Below, piece after piece: positions 1 through 6,195 of a DNA stretch of 7,098 nt (position 1 is its first letter; every line of letters begins with the position of its first letter). The notes below the pieces were generated by a model. That model ran no database searches, had not been told where the DNA came from, and was given only the letters and a program-made list of their open reading frames with translations. The position numbers were made by a program, and so were the translations under genes. Origin of the DNA: Bryobacterales bacterium (GTDB lineage: Bacteria; Cyanobacteriota; Vampirovibrionia; Obscuribacterales; Obscuribacteraceae); contig CAJCHQ010000512.1 of assembly GCA_903970295.1 (NCBI GenBank), positions 1-7,098 on the forward strand, in the 5' to 3' direction.

Positions 1-954
1 GCGCTGGCGGTTGCTTCGGTGGATGAAGGTTGTCAGTTGCGCGAGTCAATCGCCAGTGTGCCGATTCTGATTCTCAGCCCGACGCCCTTCTGGGCGATCA
101 ACACGGCCCTCGAATACAATCTCGATTTAACGGTGACCGCCAGCTCAGAGATCGAAGCGGTCGCCGAGACAGCCCGCAAGCTGAACAGGGTAGCCCGCGT
201 ACATTTGAAAGTCGATACCGGCATGCATCGCCTCGGCTGCTCGCCTGATGCGCTGCCGAAAATGGTCGAACAAACACAGGCACGCCCATCTCTGCAACTC
301 ATAAGCATCTTCAGTCATCTAGCCAAAGCCGATGATTACGCGACTACTGCCAAGCAAAATCTTGTCTTCGAAAAAGTCTTAGCGGAAGTTCGTCGCGGCA
401 GGCCCCCTGCAAAAACTGAATTTCTCACGCACCTGGCTTCGAGCGACGCCACTCGACTTTTTCCTTTCACACACCACGACATGGTGCGAGTCGGACTGCA
501 TATGTATGGATTGGAATCGCGTCGCCTATCGGACACACTGATTCCAGCCCTGTCAGTCAAAGGTCGCATCAATCACACAACTCTCATCGATACTGGCGAG
601 GCGGTTGGCTATGGTCTCACCTGGACAGCGAAAAGACCGACGCGACTGGCAACGATTCCCATTGGTTACGCAGACGGCGTGAGCAGAGCTCTCTCCAATC
701 GAATGGCCGGAATTTGTATGGGTAAACGCCTGCCCCAAGTAGGTAGACTGAGCATGGACCAGATGATTTTCGACATCACCGATATTCCCCAAGCGCAAGA
801 GGGAGATGTGATTACACTAATCGGCCAGGATGGTGACCTGGCGATCAACCTGGCCGACTGGGCTCAGCTTTTAGACACAATCACTTACGAAGTCGCGTGC
901 AGCTTACGCGTCAGGTTGCCGAGGATATACACTCGGCACGAGCACTGGGGCTAG
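1..954 (+). CDS. alr: Alanine racemase, 5'-truncated by the window edge
   Basis: PLP-dependent racemase interconverting L- and D-alanine in the cytoplasm, supplying D-Ala for peptidoglycan. The reading frame is open from base 1 (ALAVASVDEG), so the first GTG at 19 is not the true start. 317 residues are visible; the family is usually 360-390, so the N-terminal part with the PLP-binding lysine lies outside the window. Family motifs seen: LKVDTGMHRLG (barrel), HLASSDATR in the place of the usual HxANSAA, VRVGLHMYGL, then the C-terminal beta domain with AVGYGLTW, whose Tyr (codon 610-612) matches the second catalytic base, IPIGYADG, VGRLSMDQM and the terminal YEVACSLRVRLPR. TAG stop at 952-954. 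nadD starts 16 nt downstream on the same strand, so cotranscription is likely. Nothing suggests inactivation in the visible part. Confidence 0.95.
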   Translation, partial: ALAVASVDEGCQLRESIASVPILILSPTPFWAINTALEYNLDLTVTASSEIEAVAETARKLNRVARVHLKVDTGMHRLGCSPDALPKMVEQTQARPSLQLISIFSHLAKADDYATTAKQNLVFEKVLAEVRRGRPPAKTEFLTHLASSDATRLFPFTHHDMVRVGLHMYGLESRRLSDTLIPALSVKGRINHTTLIDTGEAVGYGLTWTAKRPTRLATIPIGYADGVSRALSNRMAGICMGKRLPQVGRLSMDQMIFDITDIPQAQEGDVITLIGQDGDLAINLADWAQLLDTITYEVACSLRVRLPRIYTRHEHWG

Positions 955-961
955 GGAATTT

Positions 962-966
962 GAGGT
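962..966 (+). promoter_or_regulatory. Ribosome binding site supporting the TTG start of nadD
   Basis: GAGGT lies 4 nt before TTG 971-973. It sits in the 16-nt gap after the alr stop and selects the TTG from which the N-terminal beta strand and GTFNPIHLGH motif follow immediately. No ATG or GTG start would leave this strand intact. Confidence 0.6.
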
Positions 967-970
967 AGCA

Positions 971-1633
971 TTGCGACAGCTAGGGCTTTTTTGCGGTACT
1001 TTCAACCCCATACATTTGGGGCATTTGCTGATCGGTGAATGCGCCCGCGACCAATTCGCTCTCGATCTCGTTTTATACGTCACCAGCCCTAATCCGCCGC
1101 ACCGAAAGGACGGCTTATTGGCAGCGGCAGCGCGTCATAAGATGGTATCACTAGCGGTGGCAGATAATCCGCATTTCAAAGCTTCAGATTTAGAACTTGT
1201 CCGCGTCGGACCCTCGTATACGGCAGACACTGTGCGGCAAGTGATTGCTGAGAGCGAGGAGCCAGTCACGGTCAATCTGATTCTAGGTGGGGACAATTTG
1301 CCCCAGCTGCATACCTGGCATGATTCTGATTATCTGATGTCCACCTGCCGCTTATTGGTGGCCCCTCGCACGATTTACGAAACTGAGCCGCTGCCGGTTC
1401 CGGTCACCGGGTCGGAAGGTCAGACGGATTTGCCTGTGCTGGAACCTCTTTACAAGGTGGGTGAGATTCAAACTTACGACTTGCCAGGCGCTCATGTCGG
1501 CATCATCGATTTTCCCCACGCAGCCATCTCCAGTTCTTTGATTCGAGACCGGCTCAGGAACGGGCAATCAGTACTATATATGGTGCCGCCGGCGGTCAAT
1601 CAATTGTTGTTGCAGCGGCAATTTTACAGTTGA
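971..1633 (+). CDS. nadD: Nicotinate-nucleotide adenylyltransferase
   Basis: Transfers AMP from ATP to nicotinate mononucleotide, giving deamido-NAD in NAD biosynthesis (cytoplasmic). 220 residues, slightly longer than the typical 190-215. The nucleotidyltransferase signature is at the N terminus: GLFCGTFNPIHLGH, with the HxGH pair at His15 and His18. The glycine usual before GTF is Cys8, a mild deviation. PNPPHRK follows near residue 40, LGGDNLPQLHTWHDSDYL fits the usual GxDxxxxLxxW segment, and ISSSLIR at 186-192 is the C-terminal ATP-binding SSxxIR motif, followed by the family-typical NGQSVLYMVPPAV. A proline-rich insertion around residues 137-162 explains the extra length. The TTG start is chosen because it has a Shine-Dalgarno sequence and places the first beta strand correctly. 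It probably shares a transcript with alr. Confidence 0.95.
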   Translation: MRQLGLFCGTFNPIHLGHLLIGECARDQFALDLVLYVTSPNPPHRKDGLLAAAARHKMVSLAVADNPHFKASDLELVRVGPSYTADTVRQVIAESEEPVTVNLILGGDNLPQLHTWHDSDYLMSTCRLLVAPRTIYETEPLPVPVTGSEGQTDLPVLEPLYKVGEIQTYDLPGAHVGIIDFPHAAISSSLIRDRLRNGQSVLYMVPPAVNQLLLQRQFYS

Positions 1634-1701
1634 ACTTATCCTGTGCTGGATTTGGATTTTCTGGGCATAACAAAATAGGGCGCTTACTAACAATCCCGTC
1701 G

Positions 1702-1726
1702 TTTGCTCAGCAAATCCCGGGCCCGG
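1702..1726. promoter_or_regulatory. Two adjacent palindromes, possible operator or weak hairpin
   Basis: TTTGCT-C-AGCAAA (1702-1714) is a perfect 6-bp dyad around one central base. Two nt later CCGGGCCCGG (1717-1726) is a perfect 10-bp palindrome. No T-tract follows, so this does not look like an intrinsic terminator for nadD. Operator function is a guess from symmetry and from the position upstream of a gene. Confidence 0.3.
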
Positions 1727-1781
1727 TGACAAAACCGCTCCCAAATCCAAAGGCCGAGCTTGGCTCTCTTGACATCTCGCT

Positions 1782-1801
1782 GCCGTTTTCAGCCGTTTTC
1801 A
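1782..1801 (+). repeat. Perfect tandem 10-bp direct repeat
   Basis: GCCGTTTTCA occurs twice without a gap, 52 nt upstream of the ATG at 1853. The 10-bp period would put both copies on the same face of the helix, which fits a regulator site but could equally be a chance duplication. Confidence 0.5.
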
Positions 1802-1852
1802 TACACGTTTTTGCGTATTTACGTTGTTCGAGTGATTGCTTAGAGTGAAATT

Positions 1853-4843
1853 ATGGGCAAGAAAAGCACCCCGACCAGATTAAAACGAATCAACCCAGCG
1901 GAGCCCAAAGTGCCACCAGATACAGTATCATCTCCAAGCGATGCGGATGTGGCAGCCACTGCCGAAATCATAGAGCAGCCCTCGCTCTCCGCCAACGAAG
2001 AAGGCAATTCAGAAGCGTTCACTAATGGCATTGATCAATCGCCCGCCCCGGAAGAAAAGTCCGTAGTCGCAGAAGAAGCAAATCAGCAAGCAGAGCCGGC
2101 AACCCGAGCCGAGCTGGAAGTCCACGCTGTCAAAGAATTATTCGCCAGAATCGGTGAATCAAGCAGCGAACAAGTCGAGAGTCTAGCCGGTCACGGCAAC
2201 GGCAACGGCAATGCTCAGCCGCACAGCACAGGCGAATATGCAGCATTGCTGGCATACCACAAGGGTCTAGCAGACAGTACAAGCAGCGAGGACCCGACCA
2301 CCGTGGAAGAAGACGCCGAGCGGAAGCCGCCAATCGACGAAAATGGAATCCCCGCCAAAGTTCAGTCAGATACACAACAGCAAGGTAGTGAGCCCGTGAA
2401 TAGCAAGTCTGAGTCGGAAGTTCCAATTGAGATCGTGGAATCTCATGCCCTGGAATCAATTCCGCCCGTAGCAAACGCTGAAACCGTCGAGGCGATGGAG
2501 CCAATCGACACGGAAGAAATTACCTCTGAAACCGTTTTAGCGCTTGACGAGAGCCGCGCCGAAGCAGTAGCAGAGCCAGCCGAAGCAATAGCAGAGCCAG
2601 CCGAAGCAGTAGCAGAGCCAGCCGAAGGGCTGGCGAAAGCAGCCGCAGCAACTACAGTCGCCGAACCAGAGGTTGCGGCCGGCACAAGTGTTGAAACCGA
2701 GCCGACAGTCGAAAATAAAGTCGAGGCTCCTCCGACCTCCGGCTCCGACCCTATCGATCATGTCGAGCAAGTAGACGAGCCAGTCGAGCAGTCTGCGCCT
2801 GTCGTGCCTGCGATTAAGCCACGAGAAGGCAATGCTTTCGATAAATTGCGCAAGCGTTCGCATACGGCGGACATGCCAGCGCTGCCCAAATACGAAGAGA
2901 CCTTAGCCAGAGCTTCGCGCAAAGCCGACATCGACCACGACAACTTCGACCCACCGGATGACGGCAACGTCCAACGCATTACAGGCTCTGATATCACGCC
3001 CTTGCCTAAAACGTTGACCGGTGACGACCTGGCGCCTTTGCCCAGCCACCCGGGCGAGCCGTCTCTTCATCAAACCGAGCCCGCAGACGGGCTCGCGACA
3101 CCGAAAAAAACAGCCTCCAGCGAAGAGGCTAAGGCGCTTCAAGCTGCCAAGCAGGCAGCCCAGGCTGAAAAGTCAGAAACTTCTGCGGCAGCAGCGGCTA
3201 AAAAATCAACCGCGTCTGATCAGCCACAAAAAGTCAGCCCTTTTGCCGCCACCCAGGTGGATGGCATCAAACCGCTGATCGAGCCTCACAAAAAAACCAG
3301 CGGAGCCGGAAAAAGAACCAGCTCTGAAGGTCAGCCGCCCCTCGTCAATCCATTCGACGCGCACAAATCAGGCTTTTTAGACGCACTGCGCAAAGCCAGC
3401 CGCAATAATCAAACAGACACATCGAGTTCCACCAACGTCGCTCAGGCCAAGAAGAATAAGCAGTCCTCAGGAGCTAAAGCCGATAGTGGCGTTTGGAAAC
3501 CGACCGAGCATGAGGAGTTTTATCAGGGTCCGAGCCGGGCGCGCGGCGGCGATACTGTGCAAATGCCGTCCCGCGACAAGTTGATGCCGCCCCAACCGCC
3601 GGAAGACAAACAGCCTCCGTTCAAAGGGCGGGGACAAGACCAGGGCCCGATTCAACGATGGGGACACGAGTCTGAGTTCAGCAAAGCGCACTCGGTCTGG
3701 GCCGAGCAACTGGGTGTGGTCAAAGCCGCCCCTCCAGCCCGAGCCAGCTCCAGTTCGGTCGCTCGCAATCTGCGCCGGATCATGTCTACGGGCATATTCA
3801 ATGTCAGAGAACTTTATTCTTTACGCGGCATCGCCTGCTTGTGCGTTTTCATTGCCCAGGCTCAAATGTTCGCCGGTCATTCCGAACCGACGATGCCTCT
3901 TGCCACAATCGGTGCTCAGCTTTTCTTTGTCTTGAGCGGATTCTTCATCACCCGCACGATGATGGTGCGTGAAACCGGCTCGTTGAAACAAGACCTCGGC
4001 AATTTTTATGCCCATCGGGCGATGCGCATTATGCCGCCGTATTTCATCACTCTCGCGGCCTTACTGGCCTGGAATCATTTGCCCTTCGCTGAATCGTTTT
4101 TTTCTTGCCTGTTCAATTACAAGCTTTTCGAACTGAATCACTCAGCCGGCGCAATTTCCCAGTACTGGACACTGTGTATAGAAGTGCAGTTCTATTTGCT
4201 CTTCCCGCTTTTACTTCTTGGCACGCCGAACCGCATGCGCATGACCATGCTCACCTGTCTGACTTTCCTCTCCGTACTTGCCACATACACGAGCGCCCAC
4301 ACACGGGCCGGGTCACCTGACTATCTATTACTTCCGATCTGCGGTCAGTTCTTGATGATTGGTGCCTTAGCCGGATATATCGACAGCAAGAGCGAAATCG
4401 CTCTGCGCATCAGCGGCACCAAGTTCTTTCTGGCTGGATTGTTTATGCAAGGCGGTTTGCAAGCTTACGAAGTCTGGTCGCACGCCAAACTCGGCTACTG
4501 GCCGGAAGTTCTCTGGAAAGATCACGCGACGATCAGCGCCGTCAGTTTTGCTCTATTGATAATTGGTCTATGGCGCACGTCGAGCCCGGTGCTCAGGTCC
4601 TTATTCACAACCGAAGTTCTGGTCTACTTCGGCAAAATCAGCTACGGCTTCTATCTGATGATGCCTGTCGCATTCATTCTGCAACCGGCTATCAGCGCAC
4701 TCGATCCGCGCCTCGCCCACGTCCATCCGATTGCCATCAGCTTTATGCTCGCTTCGGTTTTGGCCATGGTCGGTTGGCACTATTTGCAATTGCCAATCTC
4801 CAATATGCGAGGTCATATTCCCTTGCGCCCCGACTATCACTAA
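1853..4843 (+). CDS. Long disordered region fused to an acyltransferase-3 membrane domain
   Basis: 996 residues in two parts. Residues 1 to about 640 have no signal peptide and no hydrophobic segment. They are rich in Glu, Ala, Pro, Ser and Lys, first acidic and then more basic, and look disordered; they include a tandem EAVAEPA repeat (237-257) and basic Ser motifs (FDKLRKRS 329-336, LDALRKAS 509-516, LRRIMS before 646). From about residue 652 the OafA/YrhL-like acyltransferase-3 fold begins: RELYSLRGIA, AQLFFVLSGFFIT, HRAMRIMPPYF (721-731), YWTLCIEVQFY (771-781), GKISYGFYL (927-935), with about ten membrane helices. Known members transfer acyl groups to envelope glycans or lipids. Here the R-X10-H histidine is Gln669 and the C-terminal SY..YL.H histidine is Met937, so catalysis is doubtful. 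ATG at 1853 has a weak GAG 7 nt upstream. yqeK starts 14 nt after the stop, suggesting one transcript. Substrate unknown. Confidence 0.85.
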   Translation: MGKKSTPTRLKRINPAEPKVPPDTVSSPSDADVAATAEIIEQPSLSANEEGNSEAFTNGIDQSPAPEEKSVVAEEANQQAEPATRAELEVHAVKELFARIGESSSEQVESLAGHGNGNGNAQPHSTGEYAALLAYHKGLADSTSSEDPTTVEEDAERKPPIDENGIPAKVQSDTQQQGSEPVNSKSESEVPIEIVESHALESIPPVANAETVEAMEPIDTEEITSETVLALDESRAEAVAEPAEAIAEPAEAVAEPAEGLAKAAAATTVAEPEVAAGTSVETEPTVENKVEAPPTSGSDPIDHVEQVDEPVEQSAPVVPAIKPREGNAFDKLRKRSHTADMPALPKYEETLARASRKADIDHDNFDPPDDGNVQRITGSDITPLPKTLTGDDLAPLPSHPGEPSLHQTEPADGLATPKKTASSEEAKALQAAKQAAQAEKSETSAAAAAKKSTASDQPQKVSPFAATQVDGIKPLIEPHKKTSGAGKRTSSEGQPPLVNPFDAHKSGFLDALRKASRNNQTDTSSSTNVAQAKKNKQSSGAKADSGVWKPTEHEEFYQGPSRARGGDTVQMPSRDKLMPPQPPEDKQPPFKGRGQDQGPIQRWGHESEFSKAHSVWAEQLGVVKAAPPARASSSSVARNLRRIMSTGIFNVRELYSLRGIACLCVFIAQAQMFAGHSEPTMPLATIGAQLFFVLSGFFITRTMMVRETGSLKQDLGNFYAHRAMRIMPPYFITLAALLAWNHLPFAESFFSCLFNYKLFELNHSAGAISQYWTLCIEVQFYLLFPLLLLGTPNRMRMTMLTCLTFLSVLATYTSAHTRAGSPDYLLLPICGQFLMIGALAGYIDSKSEIALRISGTKFFLAGLFMQGGLQAYEVWSHAKLGYWPEVLWKDHATISAVSFALLIIGLWRTSSPVLRSLFTTEVLVYFGKISYGFYLMMPVAFILQPAISALDPRLAHVHPIAISFMLASVLAMVGWHYLQLPISNMRGHIPLRPDYH
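2561..2623 (+). repeat. 21-bp tandem repeat, three copies, in frame
   Basis: Three head-to-tail 21-bp units at 2561-2581, 2582-2602 and 2603-2623 encode EAVAEPA, EAIAEPA, EAVAEPA. Units 1 and 3 are identical and unit 2 differs by one base. A diverged fourth copy (EGLAKAA) follows. The near-identity at DNA level points to recent duplication by slippage or recombination, and any change in copy number keeps the frame. Confidence 0.9.
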
Positions 4844-4845
4844 CC

Positions 4846-4850
4846 GGGGT
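4846..4850 (+). promoter_or_regulatory. Ribosome binding site supporting the TTG start of yqeK
   Basis: GGGGT, a one-mismatch version of GAGGT, ends 7 nt before TTG 4858-4860 and lies just after the acyltransferase stop. It favours this start over the in-frame GTG at 4888, whose GAAGG is only 1 nt away. Confidence 0.45.
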
Positions 4851-4857
4851 AAATTGT

Positions 4858-5529
4858 TTGACGAACCAGAAAGCACTAGTTGAAGGTGTGCCGGCCAATT
4901 TGACTTTGGAATCGGCAAAAGAATGGGTGCGAACTCGCGTCTCAGAGCGCCGCTTCAAGCACATAGAGGGAGTAGCGTACTCAGCCCGTGAATTAGCCAA
5001 GCGCACTGGCTGTGATGGCTTCATGGCCGAGCTGGCGGGCTGGCTGCACGATTGTTGCAAAGAAACTAAAGACCGCGAACTGATAAGACAAGCCAAAGAA
5101 TTCGGGCTGCATTTGCATCCAGCAGAGGAAGAGAATGGTCACCTCTTGCACGGTCCAGTCGGGGCGCAAATAGCAAAAGTCGAGCTGGGGTTGACTAACC
5201 AGACGATTATGGACGCCATTGCCCAGCACACACTAGGCGAAGTAGCGATGACGACCCTTTCTCAAGTTGTTTTTCTCGCCGATTGCATTGAACCTAATCG
5301 CCCGGCTGATTGTCGAACACCGATATGGAACGCGCTGACAGGTGTCAACGAAGAGCACTTTCCTAAACAAAGCAAAGCCGATGAACTCGACCTGGCCATG
5401 GCTATTCTCGTGGCCTGTGATTTGGGCCTGCGCGATCTTTTGACGATCGGCAGAACGATTCATCCAAAGACAGTCGATGTCCGCAATTACTATCTAAAGA
5501 TCGTCATGCAGCGCAGTAATCACAATTAG
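4858..5529 (+). CDS. yqeK: YqeK-type HD-domain phosphohydrolase
   Basis: 223 residues from TTG. The family hydrolyses diadenosine tetraphosphate symmetrically to ADP, limiting alarmone-like dinucleotides, with two metals held by an HD domain. All expected ligands are visible: His35 (FKHIEG), the His64-Asp65 doublet (LHDCCKET), His98 (LLHGPVGA), His124 (AQHTLG) and Asp142 (LADCIEPNR, the usual LADxIExxR). The length slightly exceeds the common 185-200 because of a short N-terminal lead and a C-terminal tail. The frame stays open upstream to 4570, but that part lies inside the acyltransferase gene and shows no family similarity. yqeK is often next to nadD; here they are separated by the fusion gene, and the frequently following rsfS is absent. 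The TAG stop overlaps the stop of the convergent gene. The precise substrate is inferred from the family. Confidence 0.88.
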   Translation: MTNQKALVEGVPANLTLESAKEWVRTRVSERRFKHIEGVAYSARELAKRTGCDGFMAELAGWLHDCCKETKDRELIRQAKEFGLHLHPAEEENGHLLHGPVGAQIAKVELGLTNQTIMDAIAQHTLGEVAMTTLSQVVFLADCIEPNRPADCRTPIWNALTGVNEEHFPKQSKADELDLAMAILVACDLGLRDLLTIGRTIHPKTVDVRNYYLKIVMQRSNHN

Positions 5530-6143
5530 TTGTTGTGAGAAAACTCGTAATTGAGACCGCTGGCATCGGTATTGATATCACCGAGGTAACCGGTCTTATC
5601 GTTAGTGATCCGATAAGAGCCGTCGCCGTTCTTCGTGATTGTAGTCGTCGTCTTATCGGGTCGAAAAATCTCCAGACCATTGTTCGGCAAACGTTTCATC
5701 GTCCCCTGGACGCCATTCGGATAATAAACAGTGCCACCACCGGTAGCATTAGGACAGAGATAAGTACCATCCATGACGCTGCCTTTGATGCGCACGCTGT
5801 TATCAGGAAACTTGATTATATCGGCTCGGGAACCGTCATTAAAACTGGCTTCGCCAATCACGTATGGCTTTTTCGGTGGTGAATGTTGTGCATAAGGGTC
5901 GTAGTCTTGCACGGAAAAGACGAGAACCATGTCTTTGCCCATGTCACCAAAAGATGTGCCCAGATCCTTGGCTAGACCTTTCATGATGCGATGCTTCTTG
6001 CGCACGGGTTTGCTGGTGGGATCTTCTTTAGCCTGGCAAGTGCAGGCTTTTGGATCTTCGTCGTGTGCCATCGCCCATGGTGCAGCAGACAAAGCAAGAA
6101 CAAAACCGACCAGGGCAGGCAAAATCAATCTAAGCTGGCTCAA
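5526..6143 (-). CDS. Secreted protein of unknown function with regular beta-turn repeats
   Basis: 205 residues; family not recognised. A clear signal peptide spans residues 1-26 (hydrophobic LILPALVGFVLALSAAPW, then AMA before His27), so the mature protein is probably periplasmic or extracellular. The mature N terminus HDEDPKACTC carries a CxC pair (Cys34, Cys36); the only other cysteine is Cys130. A basic linker (residues 45-59) follows. From about residue 95 to the end, turn-like motifs recur roughly every 8-11 residues (FNDGS, FPDNS, VMDGT, YPNGV, LPNNG, RPDKT, NGDGS, NDKTG), alternating with short beta-prone strands. This suggests a stacked hairpin or MORN-like sheet. TTG at 6143 is chosen for its strong upstream GAGGTG and because the signal peptide starts there. 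It lies 52 nt after the peroxiredoxin gene, probably in the same operon. Confidence 0.8.
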   Translation of the reverse strand: MSQLRLILPALVGFVLALSAAPWAMAHDEDPKACTCQAKEDPTSKPVRKKHRIMKGLAKDLGTSFGDMGKDMVLVFSVQDYDPYAQHSPPKKPYVIGEASFNDGSRADIIKFPDNSVRIKGSVMDGTYLCPNATGGGTVYYPNGVQGTMKRLPNNGLEIFRPDKTTTTITKNGDGSYRITNDKTGYLGDINTDASGLNYEFSHNN

Positions 6144-6148
6144 AAACG

Positions 6149-6154
6149 CACCTC
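6149..6154 (-). promoter_or_regulatory. Ribosome binding site for the secreted-protein gene
   Basis: On the minus strand GAGGTG stands 5 nt before the TTG start at 6143. It is the strongest Shine-Dalgarno match in the window and fixes a non-ATG start. Confidence 0.65.
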
Positions 6155-6195
6155 GAAAGTCACAACTGACTAGTTGAACAGATTAGCAGAGCTGG

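Larger units (their letters stand above)
1634..1852. other. Non-coding gap with possible regulatory sequence
   Basis: 219 nt between nadD and the acyltransferase fusion, the only sizeable gap in the window. It holds two adjacent palindromes (1702-1726), a consensus-like TTGACA at 1769-1774 with no convincing -10 at 16-18 nt, and a perfect tandem 10-mer at 1782-1801. A 72-codon TTG-started frame spans it, but it has no recognisable protein features or good ribosome site. The gap is the most plausible place for a promoter driving the downstream pair of genes. Confidence 0.5.

Noticed and set aside
1769..1774. TTGACA as a sigma-70 type -35 box
   Set aside because: The sequence 16-18 nt downstream is GC-rich (GCCGTT) with no -10-like hexamer, so it is not annotated as a promoter.
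1630..1848. 72-codon plus-strand frame starting at a TTG that overlaps the nadD stop
   Set aside because: The TTGA overlap is suggestive of coupling, but there is no Shine-Dalgarno site, no recognisable domain, helix or signal peptide, and the stretch contains the palindromes and tandem repeat expected of non-coding DNA.
2130..2863. Long minus-strand frames opposite the disordered tail
   Set aside because: They are by-products of the biased codon use and of the tandem repeat on the plus strand; the Cys/Arg/Leu-rich or Ala/Ser-repeat products have no protein-like features.
3104..3296. Two A7 tracts (3104-3110 and 3290-3296) as programmed frameshift sites
   Set aside because: Both encode Lys-Lys in frame, the base before each tract does not fit the X_XXY_YYZ heptamer, no stem-loop is evident downstream, and the main frame continues into a well-conserved membrane domain.
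3782..3784. Internal ATG (Met644) as a separate start for the acyltransferase domain
   Set aside because: It is well placed before the first membrane helix, but no Shine-Dalgarno sequence precedes it and the frame is continuous from 1853.
4570..4857. N-terminal extension of yqeK upstream of the TTG
   Set aside because: The extra 96 codons lie inside the acyltransferase gene in another frame and show no HD-family similarity; the family N terminus fits the start at 4858.
6163..6176. CAACT-GACT-AGTTG hairpin between the peroxiredoxin and secreted-protein genes
   Set aside because: A 5-bp AT-containing stem without a T-tract is too weak for a terminator and could occur by chance.
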